Source: an uncultured Collinsella sp.
GTDB taxonomy: Bacteria; Actinomycetota; Coriobacteriia; Coriobacteriales; Coriobacteriaceae
Length of the DNA stretch: 43,312 nucleotides
Direction: 5' to 3'
Assembly: GCA_900543025.1 (NCBI GenBank)
Contig: UQPP01000017.1
Coordinates: forward strand, 1-43,312
Translations under genes and position numbers: made by a program
Part shown: positions 1 to 7,202 of the stretch, one piece after another
Layout of the letters: every line of letters begins with the position of its first letter
Numbering within the stretch: the stretch's first letter is position 1
The notes under the pieces: generated by a model
Databases searched by the model: none
What the model saw: only the letters and a program-made list of their open reading frames with translations
What the model was told of the DNA's origin: nothing

Positions 1-236
1 GCGTTCCCACTCGCCGCGTCGGCGGTCGGAAGGGTCTCCGTCTCGCAATCAGCGACCTTGTAACCGTATCTGTCGAGCCAGGCGGCAAGCACGTCCCAAT
101 CGACGCGCTTCCAGTCGCCGCCCGGCGCGTGCTGCATCACGAGGCCTCCGGCGACCATGAGCGCGTGGATATGCCCTCCTTGCAGGCCAGCGACGATCCC
201 GCCGGTGCATACGATGCCAGGTCGCTGTGCCGGCAT
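1..236 (-). CDS. Hypothetical protein, N-terminal part (runs off the window)
   Basis: The frame is open from an ATG at 236 to the window edge, giving 78 codons with GC-rich third positions. The protein begins MPAQRPGIVCTGG, then has a Gly/His/Met-rich stretch (GGHIHALMVAGG) and the segment DWDVLAAWLDRYGYKVADCE, which reads like a folded domain. A TAA lies 14 codons upstream in the same frame, so the start is bracketed, but the ribosome binding site is weak. I recognise no family. The competing frame from 282 is rich in Arg and has no domain character. Confidence 0.45.
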   Translation of the reverse strand, partial: MPAQRPGIVCTGGIVAGLQGGHIHALMVAGGLVMQHAPGGDWKRVDWDVLAAWLDRYGYKVADCETETLPTADAASGN

Positions 237-331
237 GGCGCAAACGTATTGGCCTTTGTGCCCCTTTTGGCAACTTTAGCATGGCTGTAGGTTAAACCAA
301 CCCACAGCCATGAGCACGTTAACGTAGTACT

Positions 332-751
332 ATGCTAATTACACGGATAAGGCAGGGGTATTTTTCTTTGGCGAATAAATTTGTATTTTATGGCAAGGGG
401 AGTGGCGTTAAGGTTTTCATCGCTATATCAGTTGCCGTGTTCGCATTCTCTGCGCTATTTCTAAAAGTGGAGTGTTGCCAAAAAGATAGCGGAGGTGACT
501 ATTCACATTTGTGGTTCGTGAGCGGATTGGTGTTGAACGTTGACAGCTCTGGCGATTTTACCATGTCGGTCGAAAGCGAAGATCCATATAACGACGGGTC
601 TGATCGTCTGACCATTCTGGTTGATTCAGAACATACGCGCTATGTAAGCGATAGCCCCGTGAGCGTTGAGTCTAAAGTCAAGGTAGGCTATTTTCTCGAT
701 TCCCGAAAGAAAAATACGATTCGCTGCTCTTCTGTGGATGTGTTGGAATAA
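332..751 (+). CDS. Hypothetical membrane-anchored protein
   Basis: The 139-residue product has a basic N-terminus, one hydrophobic segment at about residues 26-46 (VKVFIAISVAVFAFSALFL) and a polar exported-looking remainder of about 90 residues. This suggests a protein held in the membrane by its N-terminus with an outer domain. Base composition is lower in GC than the core genes and no clear ribosome binding site precedes the ATG, so a later start is possible. A strong terminator follows after about 30 bases, which supports a real monocistronic gene. The function is not recognised. Confidence 0.6.
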   Translation: MLITRIRQGYFSLANKFVFYGKGSGVKVFIAISVAVFAFSALFLKVECCQKDSGGDYSHLWFVSGLVLNVDSSGDFTMSVESEDPYNDGSDRLTILVDSEHTRYVSDSPVSVESKVKVGYFLDSRKKNTIRCSSVDVLE

Positions 752-783
752 TTTTGAGTAACTATCAGTAAAAAGCTGCGAGC

Positions 784-813
784 AAAGGCCGCTCCACGTG
801 GGGCGGCCTTTTT
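784..813 (+). terminator. Rho-independent terminator
   Basis: A 9-bp perfect stem (AAAGGCCGC / GCGGCCTTT) with a 7-nt loop runs straight into T residues. It ends the gene at 332-751. Confidence 0.75.
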
Positions 814-1104
814 GGTGGATAGACGTTGCGGAGGATGATTGATTGACGTTTTTACTCTGCATGGAAATCGAGTGAGGATTCTGTTCCGCGAGGGGCGTGT
901 TTTGAGGCTCTTGGCGGTACGTAATTCTCGTTCGGCGTCTTGACGGGACAAAACCCTCGGTTGACTTTTTGAAGCGTCCCTAGAATCAGCTGTTACGATA
1001 AAAACGGGGGGGGGTAACTCCGCGGACACGGCCTAGCGCGCTGCCATCCAGTGCCGATTCTGCCATACTCGCAATTCGGCGAGGATGAGGAGTATGAATT
1101 GATC
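814..1104. other. Intergenic stretch with a G9 tract and possible pilin-gene relic
   Basis: No convincing gene is visible. Positions 1006-1014 are nine consecutive G. The frame that follows reads GGVTPRTRPS, which resembles the residues after the G-rich stretch in the paralogues at 7203 and 8983 (GGWVSPRNTRP in one of them). No pilin hydrophobic helix follows, so this would be only a short relic. Confidence 0.25.
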
Positions 1105-1149
1105 GGGGCTTATAGGACAAAATGTGTGTCCTATAAGCCCCAAGGATGA
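1051..1149 (+). pseudogene. Possible 3' relic of an acidic protein
   Basis: Thirty-two codons read PILPYSQFGEDEEYELIGAYR and then stop. Just beyond, in another frame, lies an Asp/Ser-rich stretch (DDDSNTDDDTKTGIDGSMDD) ending at about 1218. Together these resemble the tail of one gene broken by a shift. The 37-bp hairpin at 1105-1141 sits inside the relic. The protein is not recognised. Confidence 0.25.
1105..1141. repeat. Perfect 15-bp inverted repeat, 7-nt loop
   Basis: GGGGCTTATAGGACA is followed by AAATGTG and the exact reverse complement. There is no T-run on either side, so it is not a typical terminator. It could be a transposon-end pair, a protein site or an RNA hairpin. Confidence 0.75.
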
Positions 1150-1234
1150 CGATTCCAATACGGATGACGACACCAAAACCGGCATCGACGGTTCCATGGA
1201 CGATTCGGATTCCAAATAGGCCCTGTTATTTTAT

Positions 1235-1672
1235 CTACTTCTTTGCCGGTGTCGTATACGAAACCGCTATACCCGCGGCAATTGCCATGAGACAGCTCGC
1301 GATGAATCCGAACTCATACTTCAAAACGTTTGTTGCGGTCAGGGCGATAATCAACACGGTCGCAATTTGCAGAATTATCATTATTGCGAAGAGATTGATT
1401 CCTTGTTTGGCCGAAGTCGCTGAGTGAGTTTGGCTTTGTTGATTCAGGTTGTAGCTGACAACAAAAGCGACCAGTTCGCTTGATACGGGGCCGACTACAT
1501 AGAAAAAGATTGCGTCAATGAAGCCTATAGTGTTGTAAGTTGTTTCGCCGGAAAAAACAGCGTATAAAGCATATCCAAATCTTGGCTGATTCATGTATGA
1601 GTACGAAAAGACGAAGAGCGTCAATATTGCTACTACCAGAAGTGCATTCAGGACAAATCGTTTGCTTTTCAT
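1235..1672 (-). CDS. Hypothetical multi-pass membrane protein
   Basis: The product has 145 residues. The start at 1672 is chosen because AGAAGGAG lies 8 bases upstream. The open frame extends to 1756 but has no such signal there. Hydrophobic segments are at about residues 7-24 (VLNALLVVAILTLFVFSYS), 45-65, 92-112 and 120-140, which fits four membrane helices. The helix 3 region carries a polar Gln/Ser/Thr loop before it. No family is recognised and no operon partner is near. Confidence 0.6.
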   Translation of the reverse strand: MKSKRFVLNALLVVAILTLFVFSYSYMNQPRFGYALYAVFSGETTYNTIGFIDAIFFYVVGPVSSELVAFVVSYNLNQQSQTHSATSAKQGINLFAIMIILQIATVLIIALTATNVLKYEFGFIASCLMAIAAGIAVSYTTPAKK

Positions 1673-1768
1673 CGATCGCTCCTTCTGGGTGACTCTTATT
1701 TGTAATTCTACAGCATCCATTTGTTTTTCAAAGAATTTGACTGTCCTAAATAACATGCACTTTCGCTG

Positions 1769-1798
1769 GAGGGTCGCTGTTTGGCGGCCCTCTTTTTT
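1769..1798 (+). terminator. Rho-independent terminator on the plus strand
   Basis: The stem GAGGGTCGC / GCGGCCCTC (one G-T pair) is followed by six T. No plus-strand gene is visible upstream, so it may end an antisense or small RNA running across the 1235-1672 gene. Confidence 0.6.
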
Positions 1799-1917
1799 GC
1801 ACAGGCGCGGTGGGATGGTAATAATCGGGCGGGAGTCAGCCGCTCTGATAGAATCGTCCTTGCTGTCGGCAGCCCTCGTGCCGGGCAGAGCCCTCCATCC
1901 GATGGGAGGTGATGCCC

Positions 1918-2043
1918 ATGACCGATTTCACTGAGCTCGTGAAGCTCCTGACTGCTATGGTCTCGCTCCTCACGGCCCTTGTCGTCCTTTCCAAGGCACT
2001 CAAGCAGGGTTCGAAGCCCAAAAAGAAAGGCCACCGTCGCTAA
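1918..2043 (+). CDS. Small hydrophobic peptide, possible type I toxin (holin-like)
   Basis: The 41-residue peptide starts MTDFTELVKLLTAMVSLL, forming one membrane helix at about residues 7-26, and ends in a basic tail (KQGSKPKKKGHRR). GGGAGGTGAT lies just upstream of the ATG, so translation would be strong. CCTCC at 1892-1896 could pair with that site and hide it. One helix plus a basic tail and strong but maskable initiation is the layout of Fst/TxpA-like or holin-like type I toxins. The assignment rests on architecture only. The stop overlaps the minus-strand ORF at 2040-2195 by 4 bp, so the two would be transcribed toward each other. Confidence 0.5.
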   Translation: MTDFTELVKLLTAMVSLLTALVVLSKALKQGSKPKKKGHRR

Positions 2044-2195
2044 GACGATGACCCAACTTCATTAAGCAACGGCTCTGCCCAGCTCTCTACAACTTGGGCT
2101 GCCGTCGGCACCATTTTACCCTCCTGACGAGGAATTCGTCCATATTTCAAAAACCAAATTGCGTTTGCTATCGAAGCCTTGATTATCAACTTCAT
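2040..2195 (-). CDS. Small hypothetical protein
   Basis: The 51-residue peptide begins MKLIIKASIANAIWFLKYGR. The ribosome binding site is very good (GGGAGGTG, 5 bases before the ATG), and part of it is contributed by the end of the 36-bp palindrome at 2206-2241. An internal ATG (KMVPTAAQ) also has GGAGGG before it. It converges with the toxin-like peptide at 1918-2043. No known family is recognised, and it may be expressed only from a promoter near the palindrome. Confidence 0.4.
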   Translation of the reverse strand: MKLIIKASIANAIWFLKYGRIPRQEGKMVPTAAQVVESWAEPLLNEVGSSS

Positions 2196-2205
2196 CCGAA
2201 CACCT

Positions 2206-2241
2206 CCCACATTCATCCGCACATGTGCGGATGAATGTGGG
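2206..2241. repeat. 36-bp perfect palindrome, possible abutted IS30 ends
   Basis: Two copies of GTGCGGATGAATGTGGG lie head to head, separated by only AT. The right-hand copy borders the IS30-type transposase fragment. IS30 family elements are known to form joined ends with a 2-bp spacer, so this looks like a frozen end-to-end junction. Without the second element copy this remains an inference. Confidence 0.6.
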
Positions 2242-2640
2242 AACCCGATACCCTGAGGGCCGGACCGGCCGGCACCTGGAGATCGGAGGACGGCCGGTCC
2301 GGAAAGAGGAAGAAGGGTTCCGCGGAGGCGGCCCCGAGGGCCTACGGCAGGCTCACCAGGCACGAGCGGGACACGGTCCAGAGGATGCTGGAGCGCAGGG
2401 CCTCGTGCAGGGAGATCGCCAGGGAGCTGTGCAGGTCGCCCTCGGCGGTGAGCGCCGAGGTGGCGTCGCACAGGTTCGTGACGGCGCCGAAGTCCAGGCG
2501 CGGCGAGCGCGTCGACGGCTCGGCCGACCTGTCGGCGGCCTGCCCGCGCCTGGCGGCGTGGCCGCGCTGCTGCAACGGGTGCGGCCGGTACCGTGCGATC
2601 GGCTGCAAGCGCCGCCCGCACGTATTCTGTGTTTCGTCAA
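2235..2640 (+). pseudogene. IS30-type transposase, truncated N-terminal part
   Basis: About 130 residues are left of a transposase normally over 300 long. They hold an HTH_38-like segment (YGRLTRHERDTVQRMLERR, then CREIARELCRSPSAVSAEV) at about residues 37-75. A Cys-rich stretch (CCNGCGRYRAIGCKRRPHVFC) follows. The IS30 N-terminal DNA-binding domain recognises the element's ends. The DDE catalytic domain is missing because the reading runs into IS21 terminal sequence near 2630, which suggests that the IS21 landed in this gene. The ATG lies inside the terminal inverted repeat. Confidence 0.65.
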
Positions 2641-2712
2641 GAGGATTTGAGCAAAAAGAGCATCGGAAATTGAGCAGTCGCAGCATCGGAAGCGCGCACG
2701 CTTTTTGAGCGG

Positions 2713-3455
2713 CTAGCCCTCCTGCATGAGGGCATGGCGGACGCGGTAGGACTCGCCGCGGAACTGGACGAGCCTCCCGTGGTGGACGATGCGGTCGATC
2801 AGGGCGGCGGCCATCTGGTCGTCCCCGAACACCGCCCACACCTGCTGAACTCCAGGTTCGTGGTGAATACCACCGACTGCCTCTCGTATGCGTCGGCGAG
2901 GACCTGGAAGAGCAGCCTCGCCCCGTCCGCGTCGAGCGGGAGAAACCCGAGCTCGTCGATGACGAGCAGGCGGGCCTTGCCGATGATTGCGGCCTCCCGG
3001 TCGAGCCTCCCGTCGTCGCGGGCGCGCCTCAGGCGCATCACGAGCGAGGACGCCGTGAAGAAGCGCGCCTCGAGCCTCCTCTCGCACGCCAGCGCGCAGA
3101 GGGCCGACGCCATGTGCGTCTTGCCGGTGCCGACGTCGCCCATGAGCACGAGGTCCTCCCTGCGCTCGACGAAGTCGAGCGCGAGCAGCGACTCGCGCCC
3201 CATGCCCTCCGGCCACGACACGGCCGACCAGTCGTAGCCGTCGAAGGTCTTGGGCGCCGGCAGCGCGCAGCGCCTGAGCAGCGTCGCGCGCTTCGAGGCC
3301 TCGCGGCTGGACCTCTCCGCCTCGAGGTAGCCCGCCAGGTACTCCACCTGCTTCGGGGTGCCGAGCCTCGACCACTCCTCCAGGACGGCGGTGGTGAGCG
3401 AGCACGACCGCCCGGCCTCCACGACCCTGCGGGCCAGCTCCTCGCTAGCTGCCAT
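2713..3455 (-). pseudogene. istB: IS21 helper ATPase IstB, frameshifted
   Basis: IstB is the AAA+ ATPase that assists the IstA transposase. The Walker A motif is GDVGTGKTH and the Walker B motif is LLVIDELGFLPLD; sensor-like TTNLEFSR is also present. The reading is continuous from 3455 to about 2840, where CACACC appears in place of the expected CACC (two extra bases near 2838-2841). The true C-terminus continues in another frame as WAVFGDDQMAAALIDRIVHH to MQEG at 2713. Corrected length is about 247 residues, normal for the family. The start overlaps the istA stop, as usual in IS21. Confidence 0.8.
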
Positions 3456-3558
3456 CGGCGACCGCCCCCTTCAGGAACCCGTCGTAGACCGACAGGTCGG
3501 CCCCGCCGGCCCCGCCGAGAGGGCGCGCGCAGAGAGGGGCGATGCCCCGCTGGCCTAG
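3445..3558 (-). pseudogene. istA: IS21 transposase IstA, C-terminal remnant
   Basis: Only about 37 codons remain, ending LSVYDGFLKGAVADGS. A short acidic/aromatic tail of this kind next to istB, with an 11-bp overlap, is the standard istA-istB junction. The integrase catalytic core is absent. Upstream the sequence loses coding character around 3560. Confidence 0.5.
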
Positions 3559-3841
3559 CCTAAGGGCGAAAACGGAATAGACGGACCGACCGTCCGGCTG
3601 AGTCTGGGAAGAGGTGCCGGGCGGCGGGCGGAGCATGGCCACCGGACCCATCGAAACACATCTCCACCGTTCCTTCAACTGGGAAAACGACGCCCCGTGG
3701 CCTGAATTGGGGCCTCGGGGGCGTTCGGCTAACTGCGGGAACGGCCTATCCGCTCAATGTGTTCGGCTGAGATCGGAAATCAACCATATTATGGGCACAG
3801 TCGGCAATTGGGTTGGATAGCCTCGCACCGGAGGAATCAAC

Positions 3842-4243
3842 ATGAGTACAAGTAGCTACAAACCGCAAAAAGGCCGTGGCCTCCCGTGGCCTTTAGACAC
3901 GGACGCTCCATCGGTTGCCGATCAGGCCGAGACGCCTAGCGAGATGGAGGCGGCGCTTGACGTTCGACAGGATGAGATTGCAAAGAGCGAGATCCTGAGT
4001 GGAATCAACAGGCCATCCTACGACTCATTATTTGCGGTCGCGAAGAATCGCGTCCAGCTTGCGATTCTGATCATGATTTGCTCCTTCCAGACGTCCAAAG
4101 GGCCTAATAGGAAGGATGCCAACGGAAAAGAACTTACAAAAGGTCTTTTCATGCGTCAGGACAAGCTCGAAAAAAAGTCTGTTCGACTCAACCGACTGTA
4201 TCGAAAGCTCTGGGCGAGCTGGCTCATCGAGGCATCATCATGA
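3842..4243 (+). CDS. Hypothetical protein
   Basis: The 133-residue product starts MSTSSYKPQKGRGLPWPL with CGGAGG 8 bases upstream. A disordered polar N-terminus is followed by an acidic segment (SEMEAALDVRQDEIAKSE), a short hydrophobic helix (VQLAILIMICSF, about residues 71-82) and a basic helical C-terminus (LEKKSVRLNRLYRKLWASW). The stop overlaps an ATG (ATGA at 4240) whose first codons read MKTDGVWVIVWAQIDIQ. That suggests a coupled second gene lost to the rearrangement that brought in the minus-strand pseudogene. No family is recognised. Confidence 0.55.
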   Translation: MSTSSYKPQKGRGLPWPLDTDAPSVADQAETPSEMEAALDVRQDEIAKSEILSGINRPSYDSLFAVAKNRVQLAILIMICSFQTSKGPNRKDANGKELTKGLFMRQDKLEKKSVRLNRLYRKLWASWLIEASS

Positions 4244-4771
4244 AGACCGATGGGGTGTGGGTCATCGTTTGGGCTCAGATCGATATTCAAGCGCGTGAGG
4301 CCGGATGGGATCCGCGCGCGGACGCGGGCGGCGAGGTCGGACGTGAAAGCCGGACCGCAGAGGTATCGAGCGCACGCGGCCAGGGCCTCGAGGGCGCCTG
4401 GCGGGTAGGGAGATCCGAGCATGAGGCAGGACAACGCGCAGGCCCGCGAAAGGTTCACGAGCTCCCCCGCGACGCGGCTGGACCCTCGGCTGCCCCTCGT
4501 AAAGAATGCAGAAGACACGGTCGAGGTCCGACGGTTCGACCAGGCTGTACCGGTAGTCCGCGTACAGTGCGCAGCCCCTCCCGCGCGGGTCGCCGTCCGA
4601 GTCCTCATCCGGCTCATGATGGCGCACCTCAACCCAAAGGCCCTCCAACACGTCGTCGAACCCGAAATCGAGCTCCGCCTGGACGCTCTCGCCGAGCGCA
4701 TCGCCCAGGGCGAGCTCCGGCACCTTCGTCACACGGCCGTCCAGCCACTCAATCTCTGTCATCGCGCGCAT
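4156..4771 (-). pseudogene. Frameshifted hypothetical gene
   Basis: From 4771 (AAGGGG upstream) the frame gives about 95 residues: MRAMTEIEWLDGRVTKVPEL and onward to VFCILYEGQP. Near 4485-4495 a one-base change moves the sensible reading into the frame that continues VAGELVNLSRACALSCLMLG and ALAACARYLCGPAF. The tail from about 4280 down runs antisense to the 3842-4243 gene and is probably foreign to the original protein. The N-terminal part is acidic and the second part helical. The family is not recognised. Confidence 0.55.
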
Positions 4772-4792
4772 GGTGCAAGCCCCTTCCGACAC

Positions 4793-5273
4793 GGGATTGT
4801 CAGCTCAACCCGACCCTTACCCATACGGACGAACATAACTCGCCAGGGGGAAGCCCCTGAAGGCCGTGCGCCACAACATGAGGCCGAATCCGCCCCCCGG
4901 CTGGACAGGCCAACAACGAAGGAGCACACGGAACCGGCGCGGCGTTACAACCGTCCCGGCAAGCGTGTCACTTGGCCAAGCCATGATGCCGACAAACCCG
5001 GAAATGCTCCAACGGAGCGCCGAACGAGCGTAACAATATAAAGCCGTGCAACACGAGCTGGACGACCGGAACATCCCAAACAAAGGCCTGCCGGTCCCAC
5101 CTTCAAGCCCAATAGCAAAATGTGCATCAGCGGATTTGCAGCGATACAAGTCTCAACCGTCACCATCACACCGCAGCGCGCCTAGTCCCACTCATCCTAC
5201 TGCAAATGTCCCAGAACGAGAAAACAACCAGCCTAACATGCCAACCTTTATATCCGCACGCGCGTAATTCAAC
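4793..5273. other. Intergenic, nothing assigned
   Basis: About 480 bp without a credible gene. Frames on both strands lack ribosome binding sites and show Arg/Pro/Ser-rich or Cys-rich composition. No RNA gene was recognised. It may be decayed coding sequence between the pseudogene at 4771 and the membrane gene at 5274. Confidence 0.4.
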
Positions 5274-5900
5274 TCATAAGGACCGGCTATCCCTTGCCTG
5301 TGACACAATCTCAAACGCACAGAACAGAATCATCAGTCCAATCATCGCATAAGAGGCAGCCGAACCTTCAAGCACTATTCCACAAAGAACAATCTCCGCG
5401 CCGCCAATAAGAACTGTTATCAGGCGCTCTGCCTTTTTGCTCTCGCCGCTCGCATAAAAAGGCGGCAAAGCGCACAAGATCAAATATAGCCCGGGAAGGG
5501 AATAAAGGATCGATAGTCCAGGCCCCCCATCAACCGCAGTGCTTTGCGTAAGAATCAACTGAACCCAAACGGCAATTATCACTGAGCAGGTTGTCGATAA
5601 AAGAAGACTAGAAATATAGCACGCAACAAAGTCCCGTCGCATTCGAGCAGAGAAATCCGCGAACTCTCTTCGCCGCGTGGAAACAATAAGGTACACAGAA
5701 ATTGCAATAGAACCAATCAGAGAAAACAGCGGAACAACCAGCAATTCAAGCTTATTACCCCATCGATCAACCACACCCCCACTCCAATGAGCGGGAATTG
5801 TATCAGGGAGGACTGACCAAGCCGCCCATAGAATCAGAAATGGAAGAATAGAGAGGATGAAAGATGATAACACTGCAGTAGTTTTTTTTGAGACTCTCAT
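5274..5900 (-). CDS. DUF1648-like membrane protein
   Basis: The product has 208 residues. The start at 5900 has AAGGAG 11 bases upstream. The first helix (about residues 8-28) is followed by IPAHWSGGVVDRWGNK, the conserved signature of DUF1648 (Pro, His, Gly, Asp, Gly, Lys). Further hydrophobic segments lie at about 54-74, 97-117, 130-150 and 165-200, fitting five to six membrane helices. DUF1648 proteins are membrane proteins, some linked to antimicrobial peptide sensing or immunity (SdpI-like). No such partner is visible here, so the role stays open. Confidence 0.65.
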   Translation of the reverse strand: MRVSKKTTAVLSSFILSILPFLILWAAWSVLPDTIPAHWSGGVVDRWGNKLELLVVPLFSLIGSIAISVYLIVSTRRREFADFSARMRRDFVACYISSLLLSTTCSVIIAVWVQLILTQSTAVDGGPGLSILYSLPGLYLILCALPPFYASGESKKAERLITVLIGGAEIVLCGIVLEGSAASYAMIGLMILFCAFEIVSQARDSRSL

Positions 5901-6001
5901 CGATTCCGCATCTCCTTGCGCGCCCACATTCCACTCCGCCTTAAATCAAGTATACGTTTTGGAACGGGATGTCACTCCGAACGCCTTACCCTCTTAGTGT
6001 G

Positions 6002-6018
6002 AATGCCGCTGCGGCATT
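6002..6018. promoter_or_regulatory. Upstream inverted repeat, surface gene copy 1
   Basis: AATGCCGC-T-GCGGCATT is an 8+8 perfect inverted repeat ending 74 bases before the ATG at 6093. The two other paralogues have related repeats at the same distance. TTGACT overlaps its right edge region and TATCCT follows, so it may be an operator next to a promoter. Confidence 0.5.
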
Positions 6019-6092
6019 GTTGACTCATCCTTAGTAATCGCGTCTATCCTCTGCAGCATCAGCCAAAGCAATCCGAGAGGAGCCGCACATGC

Positions 6093-7053
6093 ATGCAGCG
6101 GAAATTCCTTTCGGGGGGGGGTATCTCCCAGATTTACCCGCCGCCCGAAGGGGCAGTCGACAGTCGAGTACGTACTGATCATCGCGATCATCGTCCTGGT
6201 GGTGCTGATCGCGGGACCGTGGGTCTCGTCGGCGATCACAAACCAGTTCAACACGGTGGCGGGGACGCTCGGCAACGGAATCTCAAAGGGGAGCTGGGAG
6301 TCGGGCGGCACGGGCGGCGGCAACGGGTCGTTGACCGACGCCGACATCGTGGACCCCGTTCACGGGATAGCGTTCGCCGTGTACTCGGAGGACGACCACA
6401 GCCTCATGTTCTACAAGCGCCGCGGGGTCCCCAGAGTCGGTGACATGCTCAACAGCCGCCGCGTGACGGCGGTGTATACGGGGTTCGAAAATGGATACGC
6501 CACCGCGACCGTGGGAAACGACGGCAAGACGACTGCCCCCTGGTGGCCTAACAGAAATAATATCGTGGCCGTAAAGGCCATTGACGATGGCATAGAAATC
6601 CACTCGTTGGCATTTTGCTTTCAGTACATGGAGAACTGCAAGAGCTTTGATCTGGCAAAGTTCGACATGTCGAACTGCACAAATCTGCAGCACGCATTCG
6701 CGTATTGCGGCAATGCGACTTCCTTCAGTATTTCAAGCTGGGATACGTCCTCGGTCGTCGAATTCGACTCGGCGCTCAAAAACCTTTACAAGGTCGAGGA
6801 GATTGACATCTCCGGATGGTCGACGCGGAAAGCCGGCGATTTACGTCTCCTTTTTTCCACCGACAGTTCGCTGAAAAGCGTGAAATTTGGACCAGGGTGG
6901 AAGACCTCAGATGTTATGGATATGCTCGGCATGTTTAGCTATTGCAAAAATCTAAACCTCGACTGTTCCGATTGGAATGTCCCAACCTATGCCAATCATA
7001 GTGACTTCAATCACTGCGCCCCCGGCGTTATCCTCCCGAAGGCGTGGCAGTAG
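6093..7053 (+). CDS. Flp-pilin-like surface protein with BspA-type repeats, out of frame by one G (phase-OFF)
   Basis: Read from 6199 the frame gives VLIAGPWVSSAITNQFNTVAG and onward to 7053. The upstream part in the same frame supplies GQSTVEYVLIIAIIVL, a class III prepilin cleavage motif plus hydrophobic helix. The ATG at 6093 (MQRKFLSGG) is off by one because 6113-6121 holds nine G; with eight G the product is continuous and aligns with the paralogues. After a Gly-rich linker come DUF285/BspA-like units (SFDLAKFDMSNCTNLQHAF, ISSWDTSSVVEFDSAL, DISGWSTRKAGDL), about 26 residues each. Expected role: a pseudopilin-anchored surface protein exported by a Tad-like system not present in this window. 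The repair model is inference; a sequencing error in the tract is possible. Confidence 0.65.
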
Positions 7054-7107
7054 GTCTGAAGAAACAAAACGGCAAGCAGTTTATGTGGCGCGGGCACCCG
7101 TGCCGCC

Positions 7108-7124
7108 GTTGCCTCAGCGGCACG
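7108..7124. promoter_or_regulatory. Upstream inverted repeat, surface gene copy 2
   Basis: GTTGCC-TCA-GCGGCAC is an imperfect form of the repeats at 6002 and 8893, lying about 80 bases before the ATG at 7203. TTACGG and AACGTA with a 17-base gap follow closely and could be a promoter. Confidence 0.35.
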
Positions 7125-7202
7125 TTACGGGCTAGTCGGTTCGCTTTAACGTACGCTCTGCATGCAATATCAATCCCCATGCGAAGGGAGTGTCGCATAT
7201 GC

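Larger units (their letters stand above)
2632..3560 (-). mobile_element. Remnant of an IS21-family element
   Basis: Present are the end-proximal direct repeats, a frameshifted istB and the last codons of istA. Missing are nearly all of istA and the second terminus, so it cannot move by itself. The two 20-nt repeats at 2649-2668 and 2672-2691 share GAGCA and GCATCGGAA, which is typical of the repeated transposase sites in IS21 ends. The left border near 2632 is placed where the IS30 coding sequence stops making sense. Confidence 0.6.

Noticed and set aside
688..1029. Minus-strand ORF of 113 codons
   Set aside because: It crosses the terminator at 784-813 and the G9 tract, has no ribosome binding site and no domain character.
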